Below, piece after piece: positions 1 to 11,646 of a stretch of DNA of 64,000 nucleotides. The stretch lies in the NCBI GenBank assembly GCA_036571765.1, contig BROE01000012.1, positions 10,218,121-10,282,120 on the forward strand, in the 5' to 3' direction. Numbering within the stretch: position 1 is the first letter of the stretch; every line of letters begins with the position of its first letter. The translations under genes and the position numbers were made by a program. The notes below the pieces were generated by a model. It made no database searches and was not told the DNA's origin. It saw only the letters and a program-made list of their open reading frames with translations. Source of the DNA: Plecoglossus altivelis (lineage: Eukaryota; Chordata; Actinopteri; Osmeriformes; Plecoglossidae).

Positions 1-25
1 GGGGGGGGGGGGGGGGGGGGGGGGG
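1..25. repeat. poly(G) run at the window edge
   Basis: The window opens with 25 consecutive G. A second G run of similar length lies inside elf2 at 60818-60840. Long G homopolymers are error-prone in sequencing and assembly, so the true length is uncertain. Confidence 0.9.
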
Positions 26-623
26 TGTAGAGAGAGTGGCCGACAGACAGAGAGAAAGAGAGAGATACAGATTCCAAACTGATTATCTCATTTTAAGTGT
101 CAGTTTATTCTGTATGCCATGTCTGAGCGAGGGACAGATATCAGACAGTAGAAATGTCACTCTGTCATTATGAGAGTCCCTCTTTCATCTCACCGAGGAA
201 GGAGTGAGGGAGAGGTAAAGGGAGACTTTTTGAAAACATCATAGAGCAAGGATGTGAGGAAAGATCCGAATCCAATTTTCAGGCGGAAAAAACCCCCCAT
301 CTACCTTCCGATTTATCAAAGGCTGAGCGTGAAAAGGCACTGAGGAGTAAGCGAGGGGTGCGCTTCGCCTTACTTTACGTCAGAGCGGGGGGAAATAATC
401 CCCGCACACCTTTAAAAGGTTTCAGATTAAGCAGCAAGCACAAGTTTCCCTGTGTTCTTCATCCCCAGTCTGTGGGTTTCGATCCCTCTGTAAGCATCCT
501 GCAAGCTATACTCCCCCCCCCCGCTGGCTTTCTCACCGACATTCTGACTCGGTTGGGATTATTGTCTGAGACAAGACCCGGAACATTTTTCATCTTAATA
601 TAACCCTGTCACTTCCTGGATTG

Positions 624-704
624 CTGTGTGTGTCAGTGTTTGTGAGCGTGTGTGTGTTTGTGAGCGTGTGTGTGTGTGAGCGTGTGTGTGTGAGCGTGTG
701 TGTA
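624..704. repeat. TG minisatellite with GAGCG insertions
   Basis: Alternating TG is interrupted at roughly 14-18 bp intervals by TGAGCG or TTTGTGAGCG units. This is a compound microsatellite with no coding role seen. Confidence 0.85.
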
Positions 705-842
705 GATCCGTACGTAAGGTATGATTCAGCTGCATGGGTCGATCCAAGGCAAAAGCCATAACCTCATATTCAATATTTCAAAGCAAATGAAAGGATGAGT
801 GTGTATGTACTGGTAGGCGAGCAAGTGACCTGAAGGGAGCGT

Positions 843-845
<3 letters not shown>

Positions 846-886
<41 letters not shown>

Positions 887-902
887 CTCTCTCTCTCTCT
901 CT
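846..902. repeat. (CT)n microsatellite
   Basis: Almost pure CT dinucleotide tract of about 57 bp with two T/G interruptions. Confidence 0.9.
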
Positions 903-1702
903 GTGTCTCTTCTTTTTGTCTATCCCTTTGTTTCTCTCTCGCCCGTAACACCAGCAATCCTCTTATCTTTATTTCTACCCATTCTTTGGCAGAGTAACTG
1001 CAGGAAATTACAGGAAATAATTACAAGATGTGCACTTGTGCAGGTGTAAATGGAGGAGGGAGAAACATGTGTTTAAAGAGCGCGGTGACGCCAAGAGAAA
1101 GCCCTCCAGGGCGTGGCCAGGCTCACCTCATTAGACCAAAGAGGAACCAGAACACTTAAATAGCGTCCCTGTAGCATGTACAATTAAAGATGAAGAAGAT
1201 CTGGAGGTTGTAGTCTTTTAGACCAAAGTGGTTTCGTCGATCATGGTACATAAATAGATTAGTAGGGAAGTTGGCTACATTTCTGCCTCGCCTGTGGGTG
1301 GATCTTTTACATGGGCGGGTCGTGTGTTTGGAATGATTTGCGTTCGTCAATGTCCTGGCATAGGTTTGTGTGTGTGAATGTTTCTCTGCATGTCTGTGTG
1401 TGTGTGTGTGTGTGTGAGTGTTTGTCAGCGTTTACATATCTGTGGTGTCTCTTGTGCATCCCATGTATGCAGTGGTGTGTGTGTTTGCCCAGTCCCCTTG
1501 TTATTTGCTGGGTTCCAGTTGACTTGTCAGAACAGATAAAAATTAATGACTTTCCCTAGCGAGGCTTCAACACTTGAGCAGAGCTCAGACGAGCCACGAG
1601 TGGCCACACATATCTCCTTACCAACTCTGTTTCAATTAACATTTTTATGAAGGGTTGGGAGAGGCGGACAGAGGACAGACGAAGGAAAAGGAGTCAGGCA
1701 AC

Positions 1703-1939
1703 TGTGTGTGTGTCGGAGTGTGTGTGTGTGTGTGTGTGTGCGTGTGTGGGTGGGTGTGTGTCTGGGTGCGTGCATGTGTGTGTGGGTGTGTGTGTGGGTG
1801 TGTGTGTGGGTGTGTTGGTGTGTGTGCGTGTGAGTGTGTGGGTGTGTGGGGGGGGTGTCTGTGTGTGGGTGTGGGTGTGAGTGTGTGGGTGTGTGTGTGT
1901 GGGTGTGTGTGTGGGTGGGTATGTGTGTGTATGTGTATG
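1703..1939. repeat. long TG/GGGTG array
   Basis: About 240 bp of alternating TG in which GGG or GGTG interruptions recur every 8-14 bp. The alternating purine-pyrimidine pattern can adopt Z-DNA, and the GGG blocks make the + strand G-rich. Cysteine/valine-rich open frames on + and threonine/histidine-rich frames on - are by-products of the repeat. Confidence 0.9.
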
Positions 1940-2664
1940 CACTAGGGGGGCATGAAATAGTGCAACGCTTATCAAGAGTTGAGCTGGGAAAACCGGGAGG
2001 ACCGGAAGAAAGGGAAGACTTTGGAGAGGAGAGAGGGGCAGAAGAGAAAGAGAGAGCAGCTGGGGAGAGACAGAAGGAGTCTGAGGGGCAGAAAGAGAGA
2101 GAAAAAGCCTCACAAAGGAACTTGAAGGGAGGGTGGAGGGAAGAGAAGGGTGAAAGTGGAGCACAATGTCAGAGGCACACACACACCTACACATGCACAC
2201 CTACACACACTCACTCTCATAGTCTCCCAAGTTTGTTCCTGTCCTCTCCCTCCTCCTGTCTGTCACAGTGGCCATGAGATGAAGCCACATTATACTGATT
2301 CCAAGGAAGGAAGGAGGGTTTCATGGGTGGAGAGAGAACTGAGGATGAAGCACATTAAAACTGCTACCAGTCAAAACACAGCCTCCTCTCAGGACCCCCC
2401 ACCCCCCGTCCCTCACCCCTCGCCCCCCCCCGCCCCCCCATCCTCCCATCTGGGCCCCATAAGAGGTGTCATAACTCATTCTGCCCTCCATCATCCCAGA
2501 CTCACTTCTTCCTGTTTCCATTATGCCTTCGTTAAAGTCCTAATCAACCCTGTGGAGACTTTGTATTGGTTTTTGAAATTGCATTAAGACCGCTGGTCTG
2601 TATCTACTTTTCAAATTATCTATTTTTTTGCGCTACCTGATATGGTTGGCATCCCCTGACAACA

Positions 2665-2808
2665 ATGGCAGAGGCCTGGACATGGCCTCCCTCCGCTGTC
2701 GTAGGTGGTTTGCCGCAGCTGCTGTGGGCGGTGTTAGCTGCTAGCCGACTCGATGCCACCCTTGAGAGATCTGACCGAGACCTTCAGATCACAAGGATCG
2801 CCAAGTGA
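2665..2808 (+). other. small ORF with a donor-like end, unproven
   Basis: This is a 47-codon frame in repeat-poor sequence. It has a hydrophobic stretch near residues 12-27 and ends ITRIAK just before a consensus donor (GTGAGT at 2805-2810). It could be a first coding exon with a signal-peptide-like start. The last residues faintly recall the first leucine-rich repeat of Slit-type proteins, but spacing and cysteines do not fit. No acceptor partner or homologue was recognised, so chance is the default reading. Confidence 0.15.
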
Positions 2809-3273
2809 GTGAATACCGGACCACCTCTTGGAGAGAAAAAGAAGATAACAGTAACAAGAGCATCTGAGAGAGAGAGAGATGGAACGAGGGAGGAAGAGAG
2901 AGCGATAGAAAGACCCTTGTCGGCGCTGTTCGTTTTAATTACCGTCACATTCAGTCAGGCAGATCGATGGACGCCTACAAGAGACTGTGGGTGGGAAAGG
3001 GCTCGCGGAGGAAGGACCCCCATAACAGGAGACCTCCTCCAGAGATCGCTGACTCACTTGACTTTGGACAAAGAGGGCAGTGTTGTGCTGTCCGTACTTG
3101 TGCGTCGTGTGTGTGTGTGGGTGTTTACAGGTCTGGAGACGTCGTGCAGCACGCGCACCCGCCTCCGCCCCTGCGCACCGTGCCCACTGCCCAGACAGCT
3201 GTGCATCAATCACTCGCTCTGTCACAGACAGGCAAAGAGTTCCCTGCCGACCTTTGACTTCAAACCCATTATG

Positions 3274-3616
3274 CATGGATGGAGGAGGGATGGAGGGGGG
3301 AGCGATGGATGGAGGAGGGATGGAGGGAGGAGAGATGGAGGGATGGAGGGAGAAGGGAGAAGGGATGGAGGGAGGAAGAGGGAGATGGAAGGAGAGCGTG
3401 AAGAGACGGCATGAGGAGAGGATGGGATGATGATGATGGAGGAAGATGGAGGGAGGAGAGATATGGAGGGATTGGAGGAGGAGGAGGAGGATGAGGGAGG
3501 AGAAGAGGATGACGGAGGGAGAGCGGAAGAAAGGAAGAGAGAGATGACGAAGGAAGATGAGGAAGGAAGATGACGGAGAGGAGATGGAAAGAAGGAGAGA
3601 GAGATGAAGAGAAGAT
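3274..3616. repeat. GGA/GATGGA purine minisatellite
   Basis: About 340 bp of almost uninterrupted purine on + with units such as ATGGAGGGAGGA, plus short GAT runs (3427-3440) and GAG runs. The - strand is polypyrimidine and therefore open in several frames (Ser/Pro/Leu-rich), which is not evidence of a gene. Confidence 0.9.
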
Positions 3617-3959
3617 GCATAACTATCAACTGACCGTGTAATCATGATCTAATCACAAAAGAGTTCTTGGTAGCCGGGGGTGGAATAGAATTGACCTCAT
3701 AATGGATTTTCATCTCTTTTCATCCCTTGTCAGTCAAATAAGAATAGATCATAACAGGTCCGTGCAGGAGTGAATGTAAAGAGTAGGAGAGAACCAAAGA
3801 ACCAGCCTTGTTCATTTGAGATCCACTTTGTATGTTGAGTATGTTTGACGCGTGCAAATACACGTGGACGAACAAACAAGTGCACCACGGTCAGGCTACT
3901 CATGTCTTTCCCCCTATCGATCACACACAAACACGCTTCTCTTTCTCACTCACACACAC

Positions 3960-3961
<2 letters not shown>

Positions 3962-4004
<43 letters not shown>
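3962..4004. repeat. (CT)n microsatellite
   Basis: Uninterrupted CT dinucleotides, flanked on both sides by short CACACA runs. Confidence 0.9.
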
Positions 4005-4010
<6 letters not shown>

Positions 4011-4431
4011 ACACACACTGTCACCGGCGCCACCATCGTCTGCGTCCTGTCCTCACTGTAAATCCTTCACCTCTCCCATTTCTCCGCAATGTTCTGTCGC
4101 TCAGAAGAGCTGCTCTCTCAGCTCTCCCACCCTCCCACTCCTCCTCCCACCCCATTTTTCTTTTTCTCTCGTTTTCTCTCACCAAATCCAGTCCTCTTCT
4201 TGCTCTGCACTTCCTGTCCTCTTGCGTTCCTGTTTCTCACATGCAGGCCTGGTTATGAAACAAGAGAGGAAAGATCAAATCTGGGGATGGTGCAAGCAGA
4301 GAAAGTGAGAAAGGAGAAAAAGAGAAAAGAGAGATAGAGGAGAAAAGGGAAATGGTGATAATGGATAATTTTTCCACCACATGGTTCAATGGCAGAAAAC
4401 ACCAGAGCAGCAGATCTTTGTTCCATTACCA

Positions 4432-4487
4432 GTTTGTGTGCGTGCGTGCGTGTGTGTGTATGTAAGTGTGTGTGTGTGTGTATGTAA

Positions 4488-4522
<35 letters not shown>

Positions 4523-4548
4523 CGTGTGTGTGTGTATGTGTGAGTGTG
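4432..4548. repeat. TG microsatellite with CG and AA variants
   Basis: TG dinucleotides with TGCG and TGTAAG variants spread through 117 bp. Confidence 0.9.
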
Positions 4549-5231
4549 CAAGGTGTCAGCTTTGAATCATGAGCTACCCTTGAGATAGGAGTTAGCCTTT
4601 GCAGTAGCAAACTGCTGCACACTTGGTTTACAGACATTAAGGATACTGCTACTGCCAGAAAACACAATCACCATTTCTATCACTATTATTACCGATGTAG
4701 TAATAATACTGTGCTGTAATAAAAATGTACAACAAGTCCTGCTACTCCACCAATAAAACACGTGCATGTGTGTGGGGGGGTTCCGGTAATACAGCTGTAA
4801 ATTTCAACAGAAAGTGTGTCTGTGTGTGTGTGTGTCTTGAGTGCATGTGTGTCCGTATGTGTGAGTGTTTGTGAGGTTGTGAGTGTGTCTGTGTGTCTAT
4901 GTTTGGTTTGACCCAAGGAACCTCTCAGCACCATGCTGTGACTCTGATTGGTCGAGGGTAACCCTCCTACCCGCCTACCGACCATCAGCACTGAGGCAGG
5001 ACAGATTGGCGCACACTGTGTGTGTTTGTGTGTGCGTACGGCCCCGTGTCTGTGTGTGGGATGTTTCTAGCTGTGCCGCTGAAGAGCTCTGAGTACCTGG
5101 GGTCCACTCCTTAGTGGCAGACTGGCTGTCGGCCTCTTTTACTGCATCTGACCAATCAGGGACCCTTACCCCCCCGGCTCGAAGTCACAGCAATGCGCGC
5201 GTGTCTGTGTGCTTGTGTGCCTGTGTGTGTG

Positions 5232-5346
5232 TTTGTGTGTGCGAGACAGAGAGACAGAGAGACAGAGAGAGAGAGAGAGAGAGGAGGAGAGAGAGAGAAG
5301 AGGCAGAGAGGAGTAAGAGAGAGAGAGACAGAGAGCAAGAGAGAGA
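5232..5346. repeat. GA/GACA purine tract
   Basis: GACAGA repeats followed by GA dinucleotides and GAGG variants, directly after a TG tract. Compound microsatellite. Confidence 0.9.
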
Positions 5347-5641
5347 CAGAGTGTGTGCTCCAGTACCAGAGCTTCCACTCAGCTCTCCCAGATGACCACC
5401 CAGACACTGAGTACTTGTTGTTTCGGCATGACCATTTTGTCCCCTTCTGGCCTCTGTGCGGTCCCAAGGTACCCTCTGCCTCCACACCTCTGTTCCGCCT
5501 GCCCATCCCTGCAGAAAAACACTCTACTCGTTACTTTTCCAACCGTAAGTAAATGATCTCCTTCTGCAACTTGTCGTGGTCTGTCTGCGCCGGTTATCTC
5601 TCGCGATCCTCCCTCTAACTCTCCCCATGTTCTCCACCATG

Positions 5642-5750
5642 CCTCTCTCTATATTCCTTTCTCTCCTTTCTCTCTCCCTTTCTCTCCCCCTCTCTCTCTG
5701 TCCCTCTCCACTCTCTCTCTCTGCCCTCTCTTTCCTCTTTCTCTGCACTT

Positions 5751-5781
<31 letters not shown>

Positions 5782-5823
5782 CTCTCTCCTCTCTCTCCTT
5801 TCTCTCTCTCTCTCTCTCTCTCT
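5642..5823. repeat. CT-rich polypyrimidine tract
   Basis: About 180 bp of C and T almost without purines, including pure CT at 5760-5780 and 5800-5822. Confidence 0.9.
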
Positions 5824-8154
5824 TGTTTCTCCTCCATCACCCATCCCTCTGTCGCCCATCTCGTGTCTCACCACATAAAACCTTACTTCCCCTTCCACGT
5901 CCACCAGGAACTGAGCTAATACAGCCTCTTCTAAAGGCTTCGACACAACTTTCATTGGCAGCCAGATGATTCTCACGGGCGCCTGGATGCTTCTAAACAC
6001 CTTCTGTCTCAGCGCCACACTCACCCTCAGATGGAAACTGAACCATAGCTACAAAACCAGCCCCTATGGATTAGTAAGTTGTACGTGGCCATCTAGACAG
6101 TACTTGTACGTATGTAGTCTCTTCTGTTTTTATTCACACTGATGAGCCAACTCATCGTGACCTTCCGCCTAACGTGTCGCTCATCCACACTGTGCGCCGA
6201 CACACACTGTCACCTGTGTGTGTCCCCTATCAGACCAGTGTGCGTTGGTACAGTCGGCACTTGTGTGCGTTGCGTGTTTGTCCTCCTCTCTTCATGCACT
6301 GAGGTGTCCTTCTGTGCTATCTGGTCTACTTCAGCATCATTCCTGCACCTGTTCCTGACCAGGCGGAGTATTTGAAGTAGATGTTGTTGTCGTAGTAGAA
6401 GTAGTATTAGTAGTAGTAAGTATACATCATCCTCACTCTCAGAGTTGATTGCTGGATGTGGGCAGGCAGGACATCACGAAGCCCTCCTGTTACAAACGCC
6501 TTTATTAGAAACCATCATGCCCACGTGTGTTTTTACGTGACACAGTTCATAACTCCTGTGTTTCACTGTAACTTGCAGCTGTTAAAACATAATAAAAGGT
6601 CACATCATTTACTACTTCATCGTGTCCTACATGATGTTAGACCCTTCTCTCCTTACCTAGATGAAAACGGGGTCATAACAGGCTTTTTTAATGGCACTTT
6701 AAAGATCTGCTCGTTGTATTCGCAAGACGGTCTGATTTGTCCTCCATTGGACTGATTGTCACCGTTATTAGTCTCCTAACAGCTATCACACCATCGCACC
6801 TTCTGAAGTTCATAGCACGGTGTTAATGCACTCTTGCTGTGTGTGTGTGTGCGTGTGTGTGTGCGTGTGTGTGTGTGTGTGAGGAGGGGGGATGTGTATG
6901 TGTGTGTTCTGGCTTGCCTCCTCACGGACCCTCCTTAATTTGGAGGAAAGAAGGGATGAGGGACATCAGCATAAAAAGTGAACAGAGAAGGAGGGGGGCC
7001 ATCATTACCTCCAGCAAGTCTGCGTTATTTATTTCTGTCTTCCTTGTCGTGTCTCTCTCGCTCGCTCTCTTTTGAACTCTCTCTCTCTCTCTGTCACTTT
7101 CTCTCTCTCTCTTCCTCATTGTCTCTCACTCACTCTTTCGCAACTTTTTAATCCCCCTCTCTTGCCGCCTTCATTCTCCCCCGTGTGAAAGACTGGCCTT
7201 GTGTCTCGATGACAATCTTGCCATGGTCAATTAAGAGCCTGACGGCAAGTGTGCATCTGTGTGTGTGGAAGACTGCGTGTGTGAGTGCAAGACACTGTGT
7301 GTGTGTGTGTGTGTGGACGTGTGTGTTTGTGCACGCGTGAGTGTGCGTGTCATATCAGACACGACCACCCGATGAGGAAAAACTCATCTACCCAAAATGC
7401 CCCTGATCGCTCCCCCTCTTACTGAAAGCAATCAAGAACTGTGTGGCATTTTCGTTTTTTTTTTTTTTTTCATTTTCCTTCTCTCCATCACTGCTGATTT
7501 GTCATTAGCGGTGCCCCCCCCAAAACTTTTAATTGAATCTGGACTCGTTGGAAGAAGAGTAAATGTCCTTCCTCTATGGTGATGCCTCTGTCTCGTTTGT
7601 TTTAGTTCTTCGCCCAAGGTGTATTTTTGTTGGATTTTGATTGCTTGTGTTTGTCATACAATTCCAAACATTTTTGATCTATAATTTAAAATGAAGACCT
7701 AACCTCTGTGTTTTCATAAAAAAGAAGAAAAAAAATGTAATCTCCTCAATGCAATACTTTTTCTCAAAAAGTAGGCTCATAGTTTTGTCACGTTCATCTC
7801 CAGTCACTGGATACCATTTGCCTGACCAAGTTTCAAACAGATACTACTACTCTCTAGTGTGCTCCAACCAAGGCTGCCTCTTAACAGTCTAGGGCGCTGG
7901 CTGTGTCGTTTAAGATGCGGCCCCCAGGGATATCCAACCCCACTGTCTGTGCATGAGAATACCTTTAATGACATGAGATGGAGGTGGGGTCAACTGGATC
8001 AATACCCCTCATACCATCCCCCCAATCGATGACTCCTTAATGTCTGTATTGGTCGTGTACCTCAGAGTGCCCCACACACAAACACACGTGCCTACATACA
8101 CACGCTAGCAGACACTGCAAGCCTCCGCAGATTCCATTCAAAGTGATATTTGGT

Positions 8155-8290
8155 TGACGTCAGCACCCCTGATTGGAGCAAGAGCAGAGGCCCTAGGAAA
8201 TCCAATGAGATTAGTATGGGGGGAGCAGGCTGGCGTGGAAGAGGGGGCGGGGAGAGGAGGCGGGGGAGGCTGCTGTAGCTATTGGAGACA
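8155..8290. promoter_or_regulatory. orphan promoter-like motif cluster (CRE, CCAAT, GC boxes)
   Basis: A full palindromic CRE (TGACGTCA, 8155-8162) is followed by ATTGG (8172-8176), CCAAT (8202-8206), a GC box (GGGGCGGGG, 8244-8252), a second G-rich box near 8258-8266 and ATTGG (8280-8284). CRE, NF-Y and Sp1 sites packed into about 130 bp are typical of a vertebrate core promoter. No coding exon follows on either strand. What it would drive is unknown; an uncharacterised non-coding RNA is one option. Confidence 0.4.
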
Positions 8291-8614
8291 GAGGGAGAAA
8301 CAGACTGGAGAGAGGGAGTGTGGGGGGTGGCTCTAAGGTTGGTCTGATAATGGTATTTCTGGAAAAATCCCAAGTTATTACTGTAAATCAGAATCAAGGC
8401 GAGAAAGGTCCCAAGCACAGAGCAGTTCCAAACAGCAGGAGGGGGGGCATGAATATGGATCAGAGAATAGAAAAGAGATGATGAGGAGGCCAGGGGAGAG
8501 AGTGGAGGGGATGATGGGAATGGAATGAGGAAAGGAAGGGTGGGGAGTAGGAGGGCGGGGGTGGTGTCTATTGTGGACAACCATTCACCAGGTCTGCCAC
8601 CCACACGAATGCCA

Positions 8615-8786
8615 AGCTCTCTCTCTTCCTCTCTCTCTCTCTCTCTCTTCCTCTCTCTTTCTCTCTCTCTTCCGCTTTCTCTTTCTCTCTCTCTTTCTCT
8701 CGCTCTCTCTCTTCCTCTCTCTTTCCCTCTCTCTCTTCCTCCCTCTCTCTCTTCCGCTCTCTCTCTCCCTCTCTCTGTCCCTTCCT
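8615..8786. repeat. CTCTCTTCC polypyrimidine array
   Basis: CT dinucleotides interrupted regularly by TTCC. The opposite strand reads as a charged Glu/Arg-rich open frame, which is an artefact of purine repeats. Confidence 0.9.
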
Positions 8787-9020
8787 GAAACGTTGGAAGC
8801 GGCTCACACACATTACAGACCAATCAAGACCCAAGGCCAGTGCCACATACAGGAAGCTCTTTAGAGATGTTAGACTACCCCTTATTGATTTCTGGTTGTT
8901 TCAAACTGAAGGCATTTTCTTTGACTAAAGTTCTGATGGTGGCTGTGTTTATTTCTGTTCTTGCCTTTCTGATTCGGAAGAACTATGTGCATATTAGCAT
9001 TGAACACGCCTCTTTATGGA

Positions 9021-9109
9021 ATGTGTTTGCGTAAGTGCGTGTGTATATGTGAGTGTGTGTGTATATGTGAGTGTGTGTATATGTGTGTGTGTGTGCGTGT
9101 GTGTGTGTG
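9021..9109. repeat. TG/TATATG microsatellite
   Basis: TG dinucleotides with recurring TATATGTGAG units of about 16-18 bp. Confidence 0.85.
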
Positions 9110-10590
9110 GATGAGCTTGTGTATGCAGGATGTAACACCTCCTGACAGCCCTGTGGTGTCTCCTAGAATATAAACCACTAATGCTGAACACACAATACAT
9201 AAAAACCACAAGACCCATAATTCCTTGGAGTGCAGTCTTCCCCACCAACCCAACCTCATGACATTTCAATGAGCTACTTTACCCTTCAAGGGGTTATCTT
9301 AATATTCACACTGACATTACACTCTGCTCTTTTAGCTAGCGATACACCAAATGAAATATGAGTAATATGTGTGCAGCTCCTGTGGAATCTCCCTGGCTGA
9401 CTCCGGCAGCATTATTAAACTATCAAGGGCATATCTACTCAGTCAGACAAGCTCCACATAAGGCCCGCAGGCCCTCATCCCAGTAACGTGTCCACCAGCT
9501 ACCCCCTCATGAGACGCAGCGTTCGCACCCACTTAAGCATGGGCGGCATCACACACCTGTGGACTCACGCACATAGTCAAACAGGCATTTCTGTACACTC
9601 GCTGACGTTCGTTAAACGTATTAGTCAGACCAATGCATTTCAATCAGAAAAGACCTGGGACGATAAAGTGAGTTTATTGACAGATATAAATGTACTACAA
9701 GGGTTTGGGCTTCGCTCCCAAGGGAATGATAGCTCAAAGGGCGTCTGCCCACCATAGAAGAAGAGCCCCCCCACAGTCTAGACACTGCTGGTGGTGACAG
9801 CAGCCGATGATCCAGTCAGATGAGGCGAAAACAAGACACCTCACGGCGGTGGGGAGGTGAAAGGTCGTGCACGTGATAGCATGGATAATCTAAGCAGGGA
9901 GAGAAGTATATTTAAAAAGGCACGAGATCACGGTGATAGGCTGACAGCTACAATGAAGATCGACAGGGTTCATTGATAGACGTCAGCACTGACAATGCTG
10001 AACCTGAATGACGCCCTATGGAAAGTAGAGCGTTCTTAGCAGCAGAGCGAGAGAGATAATTGTATAACGTGCCAGAGTGCAGGGATCGGTCTTGCATGAT
10101 TGAACTTGTGCAAAGCTTCATTTGTGCACGTATTTACACAACTGGACTCACAATCACTTACTACCGCTTTCACCCTCATTGCTCCTCTTTCACGTCTCTC
10201 TCACACACACCCACGCTGACACACATTCTCTTTTACCCACAAAGCGTACACAAAACACACACTCACAGACACATTAGGCATTGAAATGTTTTTCATCTTT
10301 TGCCTTTCTGTTCTGCTGTTAAATCCAACGTCCGTGACCCGAGAACTCGTTCAGAATTATTTGAAGGAATTTGAACTGAATCATCAAGAGTAAGTATTTA
10401 AGTATAAACTGACCACTCCAGATCTAAAGTACTTAGTCAAAAACTAAAGTTTTTGTATCTCCACGACACACACTTGAATGCAAAAAACACCCACAGCTGA
10501 GTCAATCTACTGTAAGTGCAGAATGACAGCCTGGAATTGTGTTCCCAACCATTTCAGCCTGATTATGGTACTGCTGCCTTAGCATCTGCT

Positions 10591-10737
10591 CTGTGTGTGA
10601 AGATGTGTTGTGTGTGTGTGGTGTTGTGTGTGTGTGTGCTGTGTGCGTGTGTGTGTGTGTGTGTGTCGTGTGTGGTGAGTGTGTGTGTGTGTGTGCGTGT
10701 GTGTGTGTGCGTGCGTGCGTGTTATTGTGTGTGTGCA
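10591..10737. repeat. TG microsatellite
   Basis: TG dinucleotides with GTGTTG, GCGTG and CGTG variants over about 147 bp. Confidence 0.9.
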
Positions 10738-10873
10738 GCCACGAGCAACTCATCTGTTTCAGCTGCTACTATATCCAGAACAGTATCACTGCTGTCTTCA
10801 GCAGCAGCTGAACATACAACACCTCTACACACCAGATTCTCTGCCTAGTGGCTCTGACTGGCTCTGCAGATGC

Positions 10874-10998
10874 TGTTGTGTGTGTGTGTGGTGTGGTGTG
10901 GTGTGGTGTGTGTGTGTGGTGTAGTGTGGTGTGTGTGTGTGTGTGTGTGTGTGAGGTGTGGTGTGGTGTGGTGTGGTGTGTGTGTGTGTGTGTTGGTG
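10874..10998. repeat. (GGTGT)n and TG array
   Basis: Pentameric GTGTG-GTGTG repeats, seen as GGTGT runs at 10889-10925 and 10952-10980, alternate with plain TG. This is distinct in period from the neighbouring dinucleotide tract. Confidence 0.9.
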
Positions 10999-11231
10999 TA
11001 CAACTAACTACAGACATTTTGTCGACAGGCACCCCCTGTATGAGGTGTGATATGTGAAGAGATATCACATCCGCCAAACAATAGTCGCCCGTTGTGTGCG
11101 TATGTGCACGCATGTGTGAGAGCGTGCGTGCAAGTGAGCGAGCGGGTGTGTGTGTCCACTGTCAGCTCACAGACAGATACCAGGCAAATCATCTCCGCAT
11201 TGTTCTCCATTGACACTGCATAACTGTCAGC

Positions 11232-11646
11232 GACAGAGGGAGAGACAAGAGACAGCAGGAGCGAGCAGGAGGAAGACAGGTAGGGAGAGAGAGGGAGGGA
11301 GGGAGGCAGGAAGGGAGAGAGATGGAGGGAGAGAGACAGGTAGGGAGAGAGAGGGAGGGAGAGAGACAGGAAGAGAGAGATAGGGAGGGAGACAGGAAGG
11401 GAGAGAAAGGGAGGGAGAAAGGAAAGGACAGAGAGGGAGGGAGACAGGAAGGAAGAGAGAGGGAGGGAGACAGGAGGGAGACAGGAGGGAGACAGGAGGG
11501 GAGAGGGAGGGAGGGAGACGGGAAGAGAGAGGGAGGGAGACGGGAAGGGAGAGAGAGAAAGGGAGACAGGAACGGAGAGAGAGGGAGACAGGAAGAGAGA
11601 GAGAGAGAGGGAGGGAGAAAGGAAGGGAGAAAGAGGGAAAGAGAAT
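11232..11646. repeat. GGGAGGGAGACAGGAA purine minisatellite
   Basis: About 415 bp of + strand purine with few C interruptions. Units such as GGGAGGGAGACAGGAAG recur with variable length. The - strand carries overlapping open frames (Leu/Ser/Pro-rich) simply because a polypyrimidine strand lacks stop codons. GGGAGGGAGG motifs could form quadruplexes or triplexes. Confidence 0.9.

Larger units (their letters stand above)
26..2600. other. non-coding block with TG, CT and purine-rich repeats
   Basis: No coding exon was recognised. The block holds a TG array with inserted GAGCG units (624-704), a (CT)n tract (846-902), short TG tracts near 1390-1420, the long TG array listed separately, a purine-rich stretch (about 1985-2160) and a C-rich stretch (2390-2450). 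Short open frames here follow the repeats and resemble no protein I know. Confidence 0.6.
3641..8100. other. non-coding block, repeat-rich
   Basis: No exon was recognised. It holds (CT)n at 3962-4004, TG at 4432-4548, short TG runs at 4815-4910, GA at 5232-5346, CT at 5642-5823, TG at 6836-6890 and 7258-7345, a short GTA/GTT trinucleotide run near 6380-6420, and a T18 run near 7455. A short perfect hairpin, GATGAG-CCAA-CTCATC, lies at 6141-6156. The stretch 7600-8050 is unique, AT-rich and without visible features. Confidence 0.6.
8291..10590. other. non-coding block with CT and TG repeats
   Basis: Sequence after the motif cluster has purine-rich patches (8430-8560), the CT tract (8615-8786) and the TG tract (9021-9109). 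The interval 9110-10590 is unique, with no exon recognised. A lone CACGTG sits at 9870-9875 and short CA runs lie near 10200-10270. Confidence 0.6.

Noticed and set aside
462..500. tRNA T-arm-like GGGTTTCGATCCC
   Set aside because: No D arm or A box precedes it at tRNA spacing, and no acceptor stem can be formed.
2665..2808. Similarity of ITRIAK to the first leucine-rich repeat of Slit proteins
   Set aside because: Only a few residues agree, the cysteine-rich N-terminal cap is missing and the spacing differs.
6139..6160. CTGATGAG resembling a hammerhead ribozyme core
   Set aside because: The required GAAA segment and stems are absent. Only a 6-bp hairpin is present.
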